64,000 bases of DNA from contig RBKR01000021.1 in the NCBI GenBank assembly GCA_004835665.1, positions 434,001 to 498,000 of the forward strand, in the 5' to 3' direction. Source of the DNA: Phoma sp. XZ068 (lineage: Eukaryota; Ascomycota; Dothideomycetes; Pleosporales; Didymellaceae). Both the position numbers and the translations under genes were made by a program. How positions within the stretch are numbered: the first letter of the stretch is position 1; each line of letters begins with the position of its first letter. Below, one piece after another: positions 45,937-55,532 of this stretch. The notes below the pieces were generated by a model. That model was not told the origin of the DNA. It made no database searches and worked only from the letters and a program-made list of their open reading frames with translations.

Positions 45937-47415
45937 ATGGGCCGGACTGAAAAATCCCAAGGTCTCGCACCTCCCGCAATCCGCAAAGACATACGCGCAA
46001 AGCAGGCACGTAACATTGTCAATAAGGTCGTGCCAGCCATACTAGCATCCAATACCCGAGCAAAGCGCGGCGCAGACAGCAGCGAGTTAATTGCCGACCC
46101 TGGCCCAGCGTCAAGCATCAGTATCCAAAAGCCAGATGAGGGTGGCGAGGAAGTAGCGTACGTGAAGCGCAAAGGCCAAGGACGACGGAAAGCAAAAGGC
46201 GGACAAGAAATAGACACCGAAGACCCCATACCGCCAAAAGGTCGAGTCAAAAAGAGCGGGAAGAGAAGGACTGCTTCTGTAGAAGAAGACTTATCAGCCT
46301 TAAGACTGCACACGCAGCCCGCAGCCGCACCCACAAGAAAAGCCCGCACAGTCAAAGTCATCGCAACAGACAGCCTCACCGCCGCACAAACCCTCCTTTC
46401 CCCATCTTCCACAAAACACACGAAAAACTCACCAAAAGTATGCATCTTGAACATGGCCTCCCCCCTCCGACCCGGCGGCGGTGTCCTCGCCGGCGCAACA
46501 AGCCAGGAGGAATTCCTCTGCGCGCGGACATCCCTCCTCCCCTCCCTCCGTGAATCCTTCTACCGGCTTCCCGAATACGGCGGCGTGTTCACCCCGGATG
46601 TACTCGTTTTCCGCGGCCCCGGACCGTTGGGAGATAGCCTGGCGGAGCTGGCTGTGGGGGAGAGGTACTACGTTGATGTGATTAGCGCGGGGATGTTGCG
46701 GTTCCCTGATCTGGAAGGGGAGGAAGACGAGGTGAAGAGGTTGGGGGCCAAGGATCGTGCGGTTGTGGAGCGGAAGATGCGTGCGGTGCTGCGTATTGCG
46801 GAGGCCAAGGGGGTTAGGAAGATGGTGCTTGGGGCGTGGGGGTGTGGTGCCTATGGTAATCCCGTCGTCGATATTGCTGGGGCCTGGAGTCGGGTTCTTT
46901 CTGGCGCTTCGATTGTGGGCGGGAAGAAGAGTCGGGCTGGGGTGAGTGACGTATGGCCGGATTTGGAGGATGTCGTGTTTGCTGTTTCGAATCCTCGGAT
47001 GGCGAAGGACTTTGCGAAGGCTTTCGGTGGTGGTGTTGTGGTTGAGGATGGGCCACGCAGTTTTGATGAAAACGAGGAAGAAGATGAGGAGGACCGGGTT
47101 GCTCAGGAGCTCAGAACAAAGATTGAAGAGATGGAGAGCCAGATCAGTAAAGTGTGGAATGCGGATTTGAAGGAGAGGTTAGGGGTTGTACTGGACGGGC
47201 TGAAGGCGCAGTTGAAGGAAAGGGAGGACGTGGATGATGTCAGTGATGTCAGTGATGTGGAAACTGGCGAAGTTGGGCGGCATGAAGTCGGACGCGGTGA
47301 GAAGACGGGTGAGAGTCACGATGAATCTGATGTAGACGACTTCACGGATGAGGATGGTGATGAGCTGGAAACTGACTCTGATATGGACAGCGGGGTTGCA
47401 GTCAAACCTCAGTAG
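45937..47415 (+). CDS. microbial-type PARG-domain protein (macrodomain fold)
   Basis: Single-exon gene of 492 residues. The core, about residues 135-365, matches the bacterial-type poly(ADP-ribose) glycohydrolase fold: CILNMASPLRPGGGVLAGAT, then the catalytic signature GGG-x7-QEE with Gly180-182 and Gln190-Glu191-Glu192, ARTSLLPSL, FTPDVLVFRGP, YYVDVISAGMLRFPD and VLGAWGCGAYGNPV. Such enzymes cleave ADP-ribose chains from proteins. The N-terminal 130 residues are basic (KRKGQGRRKAKGG, RVKKSGKRR) and disordered, suggesting nuclear or nucleic-acid contact. The C-terminal 120 are acidic, with a coiled coil (EELRTKIEEMESQISKVWN-like) and a DVSDVSDVETGE tail. Its substrate in this fungus is unknown. 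It is convergent with CAND1 (163 bases). Confidence 0.88.
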   Translation: MGRTEKSQGLAPPAIRKDIRAKQARNIVNKVVPAILASNTRAKRGADSSELIADPGPASSISIQKPDEGGEEVAYVKRKGQGRRKAKGGQEIDTEDPIPPKGRVKKSGKRRTASVEEDLSALRLHTQPAAAPTRKARTVKVIATDSLTAAQTLLSPSSTKHTKNSPKVCILNMASPLRPGGGVLAGATSQEEFLCARTSLLPSLRESFYRLPEYGGVFTPDVLVFRGPGPLGDSLAELAVGERYYVDVISAGMLRFPDLEGEEDEVKRLGAKDRAVVERKMRAVLRIAEAKGVRKMVLGAWGCGAYGNPVVDIAGAWSRVLSGASIVGGKKSRAGVSDVWPDLEDVVFAVSNPRMAKDFAKAFGGGVVVEDGPRSFDENEEEDEEDRVAQELRTKIEEMESQISKVWNADLKERLGVVLDGLKAQLKEREDVDDVSDVSDVETGEVGRHEVGRGEKTGESHDESDVDDFTDEDGDELETDSDMDSGVAVKPQ

Positions 47416-47578
47416 TAGAACATTTTCCTACGGAACGATTTGTTTTGGGCTTTTGTAGCCCTATTGATTTTGAGTTAAATGCCTACGCTATGCGACCGCT
47501 ATGTACGCCAGAGGCGGCAAATCGTGAATTTTTGTTTGCATCCTTTCGGTAGTCGTGTGCAGCTCTGATTAACGTCAC

Positions 47579-50500
47579 TTAACGGTCACGCTCCTTTATC
47601 TCATCCACAGCCTCCTTGAGGCGCTGTCCGTGCTCCTTCGTGGCCCACTCCCAATACTGCGCCCAAGTCCTTGACTGTGGGTCGTCCTGGCCGACGGAGA
47701 CTTCTGTGCCCAACTGTTTGTTCAACAACACAGTGACACGGAGAACACCCCTACCACCTTCCTGGATCTTTTCGATCTCCTGCTTTACTGCGTTGTCCTT
47801 GGGCTTCACCATCAAGACGGTACGGAAGTTCGATGCAATAGCCTCAAGACGCGAGTGCACCTGCTCCGGTGCAATGACCAACAGCTTGGTCAACATGAGG
47901 TTGCAAAGAATGCGAATGTCGTGCTCGTCAGTGATACCAGCAACGATACGCTCGAAGCAGTCAGATACTTCGATGGGTCCGAGTCGAGCAAAGGCGGTTT
48001 CGAGGAGCGCATACAAGGTTTCGTATGCGGACTTGCGAATCTCGAGACCGTCATCAACGTTGTGCTTGAAAGGACCCATCTGGACCACGCGGATCAATTC
48101 AGGCTTGACGTGAGTCTCCTTCATGGCAAGCGGCAGGAGCTGATCCAGGGCAGGCAGAATGATCTCGGGCTTGTTGTGCATAGCGGAGTTGAATGTGGTA
48201 AGGGCTAAGCGGCGGTTGTCCAGATCATCCTCGTTCAGCATCTGCACAAGCATAGGAACGACGATTGGTCGCAGATACTCATCGTAGGCTTCATCAGTAT
48301 CAGCGAGTGTGTATCGCAGCGCAGAGATGACCATGCCGCGGACAGCGGATTTGCGGTCGTTGAGGAATCCCTGGTCAGATTAGCATCATGCATGAGGGCC
48401 GGGATTCACAAAAATCTTACCTGAAGCTGAGGCAGGTACGTCCTGGGGTCGATGATAGTTAGTCTACCGACGCACTCTGCACCAATCGCTTTGTTGTCTT
48501 CTAGTTGTGATGCAGCGACGAGGTTCTGCCACAGTGTGGAGGCATATGGGATGATCTCGGACTCGGTGTCGTCTTGTTGCAGAATCTCCTTGATAGCGTG
48601 CAGAAGCAGATATTGAGGCGCAGACTGCTTGCCCATCGTGGACAAAATAGCAGGAACATACTGGCTGACATTTCCAGCTCCGGCTCTTCCAAGGGCAACG
48701 GCAGCTGCGAGTGGCACTTGCTCCGACTTGACGGAGAAGTGCTTGATGAAGAGGTCAGGATCGACTGTCGACTGCTTTCCAAGGCGAAGCGCTGCTTCTC
48801 CAAGTACAACCAATGCCAGACATTTCCGCTTGTCGTCTGGGGCCGTTTCCAGCTCGGTGATGAACTGGTCAAGCTTGACACCAACGCTGGCGCCGCCGTA
48901 CACAAGAAGATTACCAATGACCTTGCCTACTACTTCTGGATGACCGGCAACACCGACATCCTGAAGCAGCGACTTCATCAGAGCTTGGCCAGCCTGCTGC
49001 TCTCCAATTGTACGCACGAGCTTCAGCAACGCGTCAAGGGAGGAACCGCTGATGGAACCTTGTACAACTTGACAGAGCGCGCCATTGAGCTCAGGTGTCA
49101 GTATCGATTGGGCATCGTCCTGGATGAAGGTGGCCAAGATGATGAGCGCGGGTCCAAGGAGGTGGAGATCAGAGGCGTTGAGGAGTGGCAGCAACAGGGC
49201 AACAATCTGCGCCTTGGTCTCGCTGTCAAGCTGCCTCCTGGACCGGTCGTTCAGCGCTAGGGTCCTGAGTGCGCTCAGGCTTGCACCGCGGAGAACACGG
49301 CTAGCTTTGCGCAACTGTGCGCCCAGTTCCAAGGCAACATTCTGAACCCACTTCGTAGAAAGCTCGTTCTGAGCCTTCGTGTGGGCTGCGATGAAGTCAA
49401 TGGCACGAACAGATGCCAAACGGGTGAGTTCGTTCTTCAGACGATCAGCCAGAAGCTCCAGGCCGGCTGTTCGTCTCTGCGAAGACAGCAGTCCTTCTGT
49501 AGCAGAGCTCCGACCGAGCAACACACCAAGGACATGAATGGCGCTCTGGCGAACCTCCAGATCTGCGTCGTTGGCCGAGATTCGGCTGACCAGTGTGTCG
49601 TACAATGGCTCCAGGTACTGCTGGTTCTGAGTCCCTGACGTGGCGGAACGAGGGGGTGTGAGTGCCTTGATGACCTGCTCAGTAGCTGCAAGGGCTTCGA
49701 TTGACAGCTTGCTGTACTTTTCTGTTGCTCCCTTTAGGAGAGCAGGAACGATACTCGACAGGTATGGCTGGATGTCCTTTGCATGGTGCGTGTCGGCGAT
49801 GGCACCAATGAGTTGCAGGGCCTGGATGCGAAGGCTGTTAGCCGTTGCTGATGCGCTGCTTGTGAGGCCGCCGCTTGTCTTTGAAGCTTCCACTACTGGC
49901 TCGAGTAGCTGGGATAAATAGCCCTCAAGACCACCTTGCTGAGCAATGACAATGTCCTTGATCAGGACAATCGAAGCCTGCTTTGTAGACGGCGGGCAAG
50001 CTGCTTGCCTGAGAAGATGTGCTATGCCCTTGACGATCTCAGAGCTGAGCTTAGATAGACTCGCACGAGGACCGACTGGCGGTGTCCCCGTTCTAGCAGG
50101 AGACGAATATCCCATGGAGACTGACGAGTTGGCGTGCAGGTCGAGCATGCTGGCGTCACTACCACCCCTACGGCGCTTACGACTCGGTGGTGGCATCATA
50201 GTTCCGCCTTGAGGATGCTCATCGGAGAACTTGACAGGGCTTGGTCCATCACCCGACCTCCTGACCAGATTGGATAGCGTTGCAAGTACCTCTAGGCGCA
50301 CATTGTCTTCCCGCTCCTTGAAACGCGCGATCAAAGCTGGAGCGACCTTGCTGTAGAGCGTCCCATCGTCCATGAGATCACCATTGCTTCGCGTAGAAAT
50401 CAAAGTGTATAGGACCTTGGCTGCGCACCTGCGCACCTTCCAGCTGGCGTCCTCATCATCATCATAGCCAGCCTCCTCTTCAAAGTCATCGCCCTCAAGT

Positions 50501-51699
50501 GCGTCCTCCTCGTCACTTTCCATAGCGTCTTCGTCGTCGTCGTCATCCTGTGCAAGGTTCGGGTCGTACTTGAGGTAGCGTGTGGCTGCGGCGATAGTCT
50601 CGTCTGTGTACATGCGCATGTCCTGTGAACACGAGGCGAGGAAGCCCTCAAGTGCAATCAGAGCGGCTTCTAGCACCTCGTCAATCTCAGGGTCGCGTTC
50701 GCCTTCGTCGTCGGACACATCCATGTCATCTTCCTGCTCCTGTTCGCCGACTGCGCTCAGCACAAACGGTGCGAGTGTCTTCAGGTATGGACCGAATTTG
50801 CGAGGGATTGATCTGTTGGTGTCAGCATGTTGAAGTGAGCGAATTGATTGATGAGCTCACCTTGCCATGGAGCCGAGGATGGTGATGTACAGCTTGCGCT
50901 TGCTTCGGACCAAGTGAGCATCGCGGAGGTGCTCAATGACACGCGACAAGAAGCTGCTGAGCAGTTGGTCTGGAAAGTATCCCGCCAGCGTAGAGATGGC
51001 TGTGACGGACTTCTTCTTCATCATGGAGCTCGCGCGATCGCTCTCGAGGATCTCGAATGTGATCTTCTGCAGCGCCTGAATCTCGACATCCTGTAGCAGT
51101 GGCCCAAAGCAACGCGCAATCTCGATCAGAACATCGATGGCGTTGCTGTCTGTGCCCTTCTCGAGGTCAACCTGCAGCATGCCCTGTGGGACCTTGGGCA
51201 GGCCTTGCTGCGCGGGCTGAATAACATGGTATCCAACCAGGCGCGGGATGAGCACTCTGCTGATGGCGCTGTAGGCGTCGAGGACTGGCTTCGTTCGCGC
51301 AACGCCGGCGACGGGACGTGGTAATGAGACGACGACTTCGCGGAGGGCGAGGGAAGGTATGCTCTGGTCCACGGCGCTGTCGGTCTGCAGGTTGGATAGC
51401 TTCTCGATCATGGGACACAGGATCTTATCCGGAATCTTATTCACGAATGGTCCGAGGCACTTGACCGCCTGGTTCTGCACCTCGCCGTTGGTGTCGACAA
51501 GGGTGCCGAGAAGGCCCTCGACTGTCTTTGCGCATGTCACTTCGTCGTGCTGCAGGAAGCCTGGATGGGCCACTACAAGTGTGTCGTGCAAGTCGCTCAG
51601 GGCCATGAAGCGGAAGTCGGGGTCCGCGTCGGTGAGCTTCGGTAGCAGCTGGGCGACATTGTGGGCGGTTGGGTTTGGCGGTACCGACGAGGGCGCCAT
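47579..51699 (-). CDS. CAND1: CAND1/TIP120, cullin-associated NEDD8-dissociated protein
   Basis: Three exons on the minus strand, 51699-50861, 50812-48421 and 48370-47579, with introns of 48 and 50 nt, giving 1340 residues. CAND1 is a HEAT-repeat solenoid that wraps unneddylated cullin-Rbx1 and exchanges substrate receptors of SCF ubiquitin ligases. N-terminal LLPKLTDADPDFRFMALSDL, then CLGPFVNKIP and the acidic loop EQEQEDDMDVSDDEGERDPE are typical. Later segments include the DEDASWKVRRCAAKVLYTLI block and, in exon 3, LRYTLADTDEAYDEYLRPIV and KPELIRVVQMGPFKHNVDDG, the TIP120 C-terminal domain. The exon joins restore ARSIPRKFGPYLKTLAPF and PQLQGFLNDRKS. The start GCGCCATGG is strong. It is slightly longer than animal CAND1, through low-complexity inserts in the middle. 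Confidence 0.95.
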
Positions 51700-52505
51700 G
51701 GTGGCTGTATGTGTCGTCTGGGATGCTCGCCGTCTACCAAGTGTGGGCGGTGCGCGCTGGTGGACAGTATGCGGCGTGGCGGGGCACGCACCTGAGCTAT
51801 GGCGGGGTGTTGATGTCGGGCGGGGGCGGGCGTTGTCACACACACGCAGGAGGAGAGCGCGCTGTGCTTATAGAAAAGAATATGAGCTGTGGAAGGGACT
51901 GGCAGGTCAAGTTGAAGATTGCTGTGGGAGCTGATCGACCGGTGGCCGCCTGTCTGCCTGTTGCTGCTTGGGCCTTATTTGCCCCCAGAGCTTCATGCCT
52001 GCACGGTCTCCACTTGACCGGATACAGAATGAGCAAACGGACACCACCTCCTCCTAACAGCGTCTCGGCAAGATCTAGCAGTCTCCGGTATAGTGAGACT
52101 GGCGCAAGGACCGTGTACGACTGAACTCATTGGAGCAGATGTTGGACGTGCTGCACAACGACCACTCGACCAATGGACAGCTGTGACGTAGCTTGCTGAG
52201 AATTAGAACGTAGCTCCTACTGCAAAGCTCCTGAAACACCATATAGCCTGCTTGACATCTGCTGGCTCCCAGAGGCGCAAACAAATCCAATGAAGCACCT
52301 GAGACTGCCATTGAAAGCCTTCTGCTCATCCCAGGCCAGTTGGTAAGCTCACTGAGCCATTGCGGATCCGGCTAAGCTTGTGCACGGTTCTTTTTCGTTG
52401 ACATGACGTGCCGAGTGAGCTGATCCCACAACCACACCTATCGACCTTTGTCACTGTCATCAATTGCTCTTCGCTGCAGTCAATTGGTATCTCCACAGCT
52501 TCGCC
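51700..52505. other. divergent intergenic region of CAND1
   Basis: About 800 bases lie between the CAND1 start and the mitochondrial-type gene. Open frames here are shadows. No clear control site was seen. Confidence 0.45.
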
Positions 52506-53373
52506 ATGTCTTTCATCAGGTCCACCGCCCTCCGCGCATCCGCTGTCGCCCGCGCCGCCCGTCCGGCCGTCCGCGTTGCCCAGCCCCTTCGCCAGAGCAT
52601 CCAGCGCAGGACATATGCCAGCGGCCACGGCCACAGCGAAGCCAAGAGCAGCGACGTCCCATGGTAAGTCTTTTTCCAAGCGGAGGAGGCATGAAAGGGG
52701 TTTCAACCAACAAGCCATGTCTGGATGCGCAAACAGCCTCGGCACATGGCTAACCCATGCGCAGGATCGCCGCAGCTGTTGCTTCCACTGTCGGTGGTCT
52801 CTACATCATCCTGAACCAGGACTTCAGCCACGGCGGTCACGACGACCACGCCGAGCACGCTGAGCACGAGGAGAAGCACGAGGAGCCCGAGGAGGAGGAG
52901 AAGACCGAGGAGGCACCCAAGGAGGAGTCCAAGGAGGACAAGTCGGAGGAGTCCGACAGCAAGGAGGAAGCCAATCACTCCGAGTCTCGCGAGAAGGCCG
53001 CCGAGGACAAGAAGAAGGAGCACAAGGACGCCAAGGCAGAGTCCAGCGAGAAGAAGGACGACGAGTCCTCTGAATCCCCCGACAAGTCTGACAAGGTGAG
53101 AGCGATATAAACCGCCGACAGACCGTGTACTGACATGTACAGGCCGACGCTCGCAAGGAGTCCAAGAGCTCCAACGAGACCTCTGGCAAGCAGGAGGGCC
53201 TCTCCAACGACGACACCAAGCACTCGACAAACGTCTCCGAGCAGGACGACAAGTCCAAGAAGGGCGAGGGTGTTGCCGAAACTGCCAAGCTCAAGGGCAC
53301 CGTTTCCACCGACCGACCTGCTGCCGAGAACAAGGAGGAGCGCGGCAACTCCTCCGCCGACAAGGACGCATAA
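52506..53373 (+). CDS. mitochondrial-type, highly charged protein
   Basis: Three exons, 52506-52663, 52765-53095 and 53143-53373, with introns of 101 and 47 nt, giving 239 residues. The first 37 residues are a classic mitochondrial presequence, Arg/Ala/Ser-rich with no acid, ending QSIQRRTYASGHGH. A single hydrophobic segment, WIAAAVASTVGGLYIILNQD, spans the first splice join and probably anchors it in the inner membrane. The rest is extremely rich in Glu, Lys, Ser and Asp (EEPEEEEKTEEAPKEESKED), predicted disordered or helical. I know no function. Retention of the second intron would end the protein after KSDKVRAI. Homologues are likely only in related fungi. Confidence 0.8.
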
Positions 53374-53565
53374 ACACAAGCTCCTTTTGCATCTCTCATA
53401 CCACCTCAGTCATCATAGTACCCTGGCGACGAACGTCCCTCTCGTTGCTTCTTGTATAGTTCTGAATCAACATCAGTCGTCTGTGCACATCTTATTTCCT
53501 CGAAACGAAATCCCTTATGTACGAACTGAACCCCCGCAGGTACTTGGCAACACTATCATCCTATC

Positions 53566-55257
53566 TCAGGACCTGCGAACAAACCTCACGCCCGCTGCCT
53601 CCGGCGTCTTCAGACGCGCGCTCAAATTGAAATACTTCTCATTCATCAACACCTTCCTCACTCGCTCCCTCGACTCGTCAAGGCTCTCGCCTTTCATTTC
53701 AATTACCTCCAATTGCCAGTCTTTGAGCAGCTCTACCATGGCTCCCGCAAACTCTACCTGGCTGAATTTCCGCGCCGGACATGTTCTCGGTCCGATCATC
53801 CACGCAACAAACAACGGCCCTCCGGCGCCAGGAGCCACAAACTTCTCCGTCCCATTCTCATCAACAGTGACGAAGCGCTTCGGGTTGAACACCCCAGCAT
53901 CCTTGCCCCATCGCGGAGAGAGGTGTGTGCCGTACTGATTCATCCCGATAAGCGTGCCTGGCTTGATCGTGATTGTTTTCGAGCCCGACGGCGTAGTAAT
54001 ATCAATGTCCATGGGCACGAGCGGCGTTTTGATGAACAGAGGCACAGGTGATGCGAGACGTAGCGTTTCGTACATCAGTGCGCGCGTTCGGGTCAAGTAC
54101 GGGTAGACCTCGCTGTACTCCGGCTCAAGTCCATCGTCACTCGGTTTGTAATACCGGTCCAGTTCCTCCTTCACCCAATCCTGCATCTCCGGGTGCAGGG
54201 CGAGAAATGCGAGCGCGAACGTCAGCGTCGATGCGGTGGTTTCGTACCCGCCGAGATTGTAAACAAAGATGTTGCCGTACAGCTCCGAGTCCGTAAGGTA
54301 GCTTCTCGATTGGCTATCGCTTCCGCCTTGCTTCTCAGTCTCGTTAGCCGTAACCATAGCCTCAATCAGACTTATTGGCCTCGGTCCTGTGGACGCGCCT
54401 TTGGCAGTAGAGGAAGATTGCATATGCGCAAGCACCATCTCCTCCATATACGCCCTCACTTCCTTGACACTCGTCTTCAACTTGCGCAACACACCCGGCA
54501 GCAAGAAGTCCGGCGCTCGAAGCGAATTGAACACCGCAGTCAGCAGAATATGCTTGAGTAAAAACCCCATACTCTCCATCAGACTCATTTCGTGCCCCTT
54601 CGGCACACGCGTCAACTCGCTCTCCTGCCCAAACGCAACAACAGCCAGAACCTGCATGGCGAGAACATCAAACGAGTTCCTCACCCCGCCCAGACTTCTC
54701 TCCCTCTCCCCCTCAGTCTCAAGCAGCTGTTTTAACACCCCCGTCTGCCGCCTCGCCTCGCGCCACACCTGGCTCATGGTGCGCTCGCTAAACGCCTGCA
54801 CCGTGACTTTCCTATGCCGCTTCCAGTCCTCGCCATGCGTGGAACTCACATTCTGCCCGAAGAACGCAAACAGCTGGCTCTGGCTGTCCGGCATGCGCCA
54901 GATATCGCGTGGCTCCGTCCACACGGTGTTGACGACGGCGGGTTCGCACGTGACGATGGTGTTGTCCACGGGCGAGCAGAGGACAAAGGTCTCGCCGTAG
55001 AGACGCACAGAGTTGGCGCCGTCTTCGGTCGGCCAGCCCATGGTCGTGTAGAGGTACCAGGATCCGAGGTTGAAGGGGAGGTATTTAACCCAGGCGAAGA
55101 GTGGGCGGAAGAGCATCCATAGCGGCTCGGCGAAGGATACAGGGATTAAGACGACAGGTAGACCGTAGCTGCGGGCGTCGAGGTAGTTGCGTATCCATCC
55201 AGAAATGCGGATGCCGAAGACAAGGAACACAGACGAGGCTATGACGAGGATGATCAT
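53566..55257 (-). CDS. cytochrome P450 monooxygenase
   Basis: Intronless minus-strand gene of 563 residues from ATG 55257. That start puts the membrane anchor MIILVIASSVFLVFGIRISG at the N-terminus, as is usual for microsomal P450s. An in-frame ATG at 55347 would add 30 residues. Markers: WKRHRK in the C-helix (about residue 145), the I-helix oxygen-binding motif GGYETT (336-341), ETLR (397-400, ExxR), and the haem loop FVAWMIGPRTCPARKF with the ligand Cys493. The loop is unusual: the usual Phe-x-x-Gly start is FVAWMIG and the residue after Cys is Pro where most have an x-Gly pair. The substrate is unknown; no cluster partners are nearby. It needs a reductase, not seen here. Confidence 0.9.
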   Translation of the reverse strand: MIILVIASSVFLVFGIRISGWIRNYLDARSYGLPVVLIPVSFAEPLWMLFRPLFAWVKYLPFNLGSWYLYTTMGWPTEDGANSVRLYGETFVLCSPVDNTIVTCEPAVVNTVWTEPRDIWRMPDSQSQLFAFFGQNVSSTHGEDWKRHRKVTVQAFSERTMSQVWREARRQTGVLKQLLETEGERERSLGGVRNSFDVLAMQVLAVVAFGQESELTRVPKGHEMSLMESMGFLLKHILLTAVFNSLRAPDFLLPGVLRKLKTSVKEVRAYMEEMVLAHMQSSSTAKGASTGPRPISLIEAMVTANETEKQGGSDSQSRSYLTDSELYGNIFVYNLGGYETTASTLTFALAFLALHPEMQDWVKEELDRYYKPSDDGLEPEYSEVYPYLTRTRALMYETLRLASPVPLFIKTPLVPMDIDITTPSGSKTITIKPGTLIGMNQYGTHLSPRWGKDAGVFNPKRFVTVDENGTEKFVAPGAGGPLFVAWMIGPRTCPARKFSQVEFAGAMVELLKDWQLEVIEMKGESLDESRERVRKVLMNEKYFNLSARLKTPEAAGVRFVRRS

Positions 55258-55320
55258 GGTGCAATTATCGGAGGGCAGCAGGTCAATGTAGAGAAAGGGT
55301 TGAGAAGCATGGTGAATACA

Positions 55321-55327
55321 TTTTATA
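55321..55327 (-). promoter_or_regulatory. TATA-like box of the P450 gene
   Basis: The minus strand reads GTATAAAATG about 65 bases upstream of ATG 55257 and downstream of the earlier ATG at 55347, which favours the later start. Confidence 0.35.
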
Positions 55328-55532
55328 CTTGCTCTTGGCCGTGACATAAGCTGCAGGAGTCTACAAGGTTAGCCCGTAAGCTCGCCTACGCGACCTGCAT
55401 AATCTAGAGTAGATACAGCAAAGCAGGATTGTAGACCTAGTAACTCACCTCCCCTCTGTTGACATCCCTCTGTTGACAAGTGCTAACCTCGAAACGTCTT
55501 GCTTTTCGCGCCAAGTGCGGCAGTCGCGGCGC

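Noticed and set aside
48574..50212. Long plus-strand frames opposite CAND1
   Set aside because: Shadows of the well-supported minus-strand coding sequence.
55258..55347. 30-residue N-terminal extension of the P450
   Set aside because: It would put a hydrophilic segment before the membrane anchor, and a TATA-like box lies inside it.
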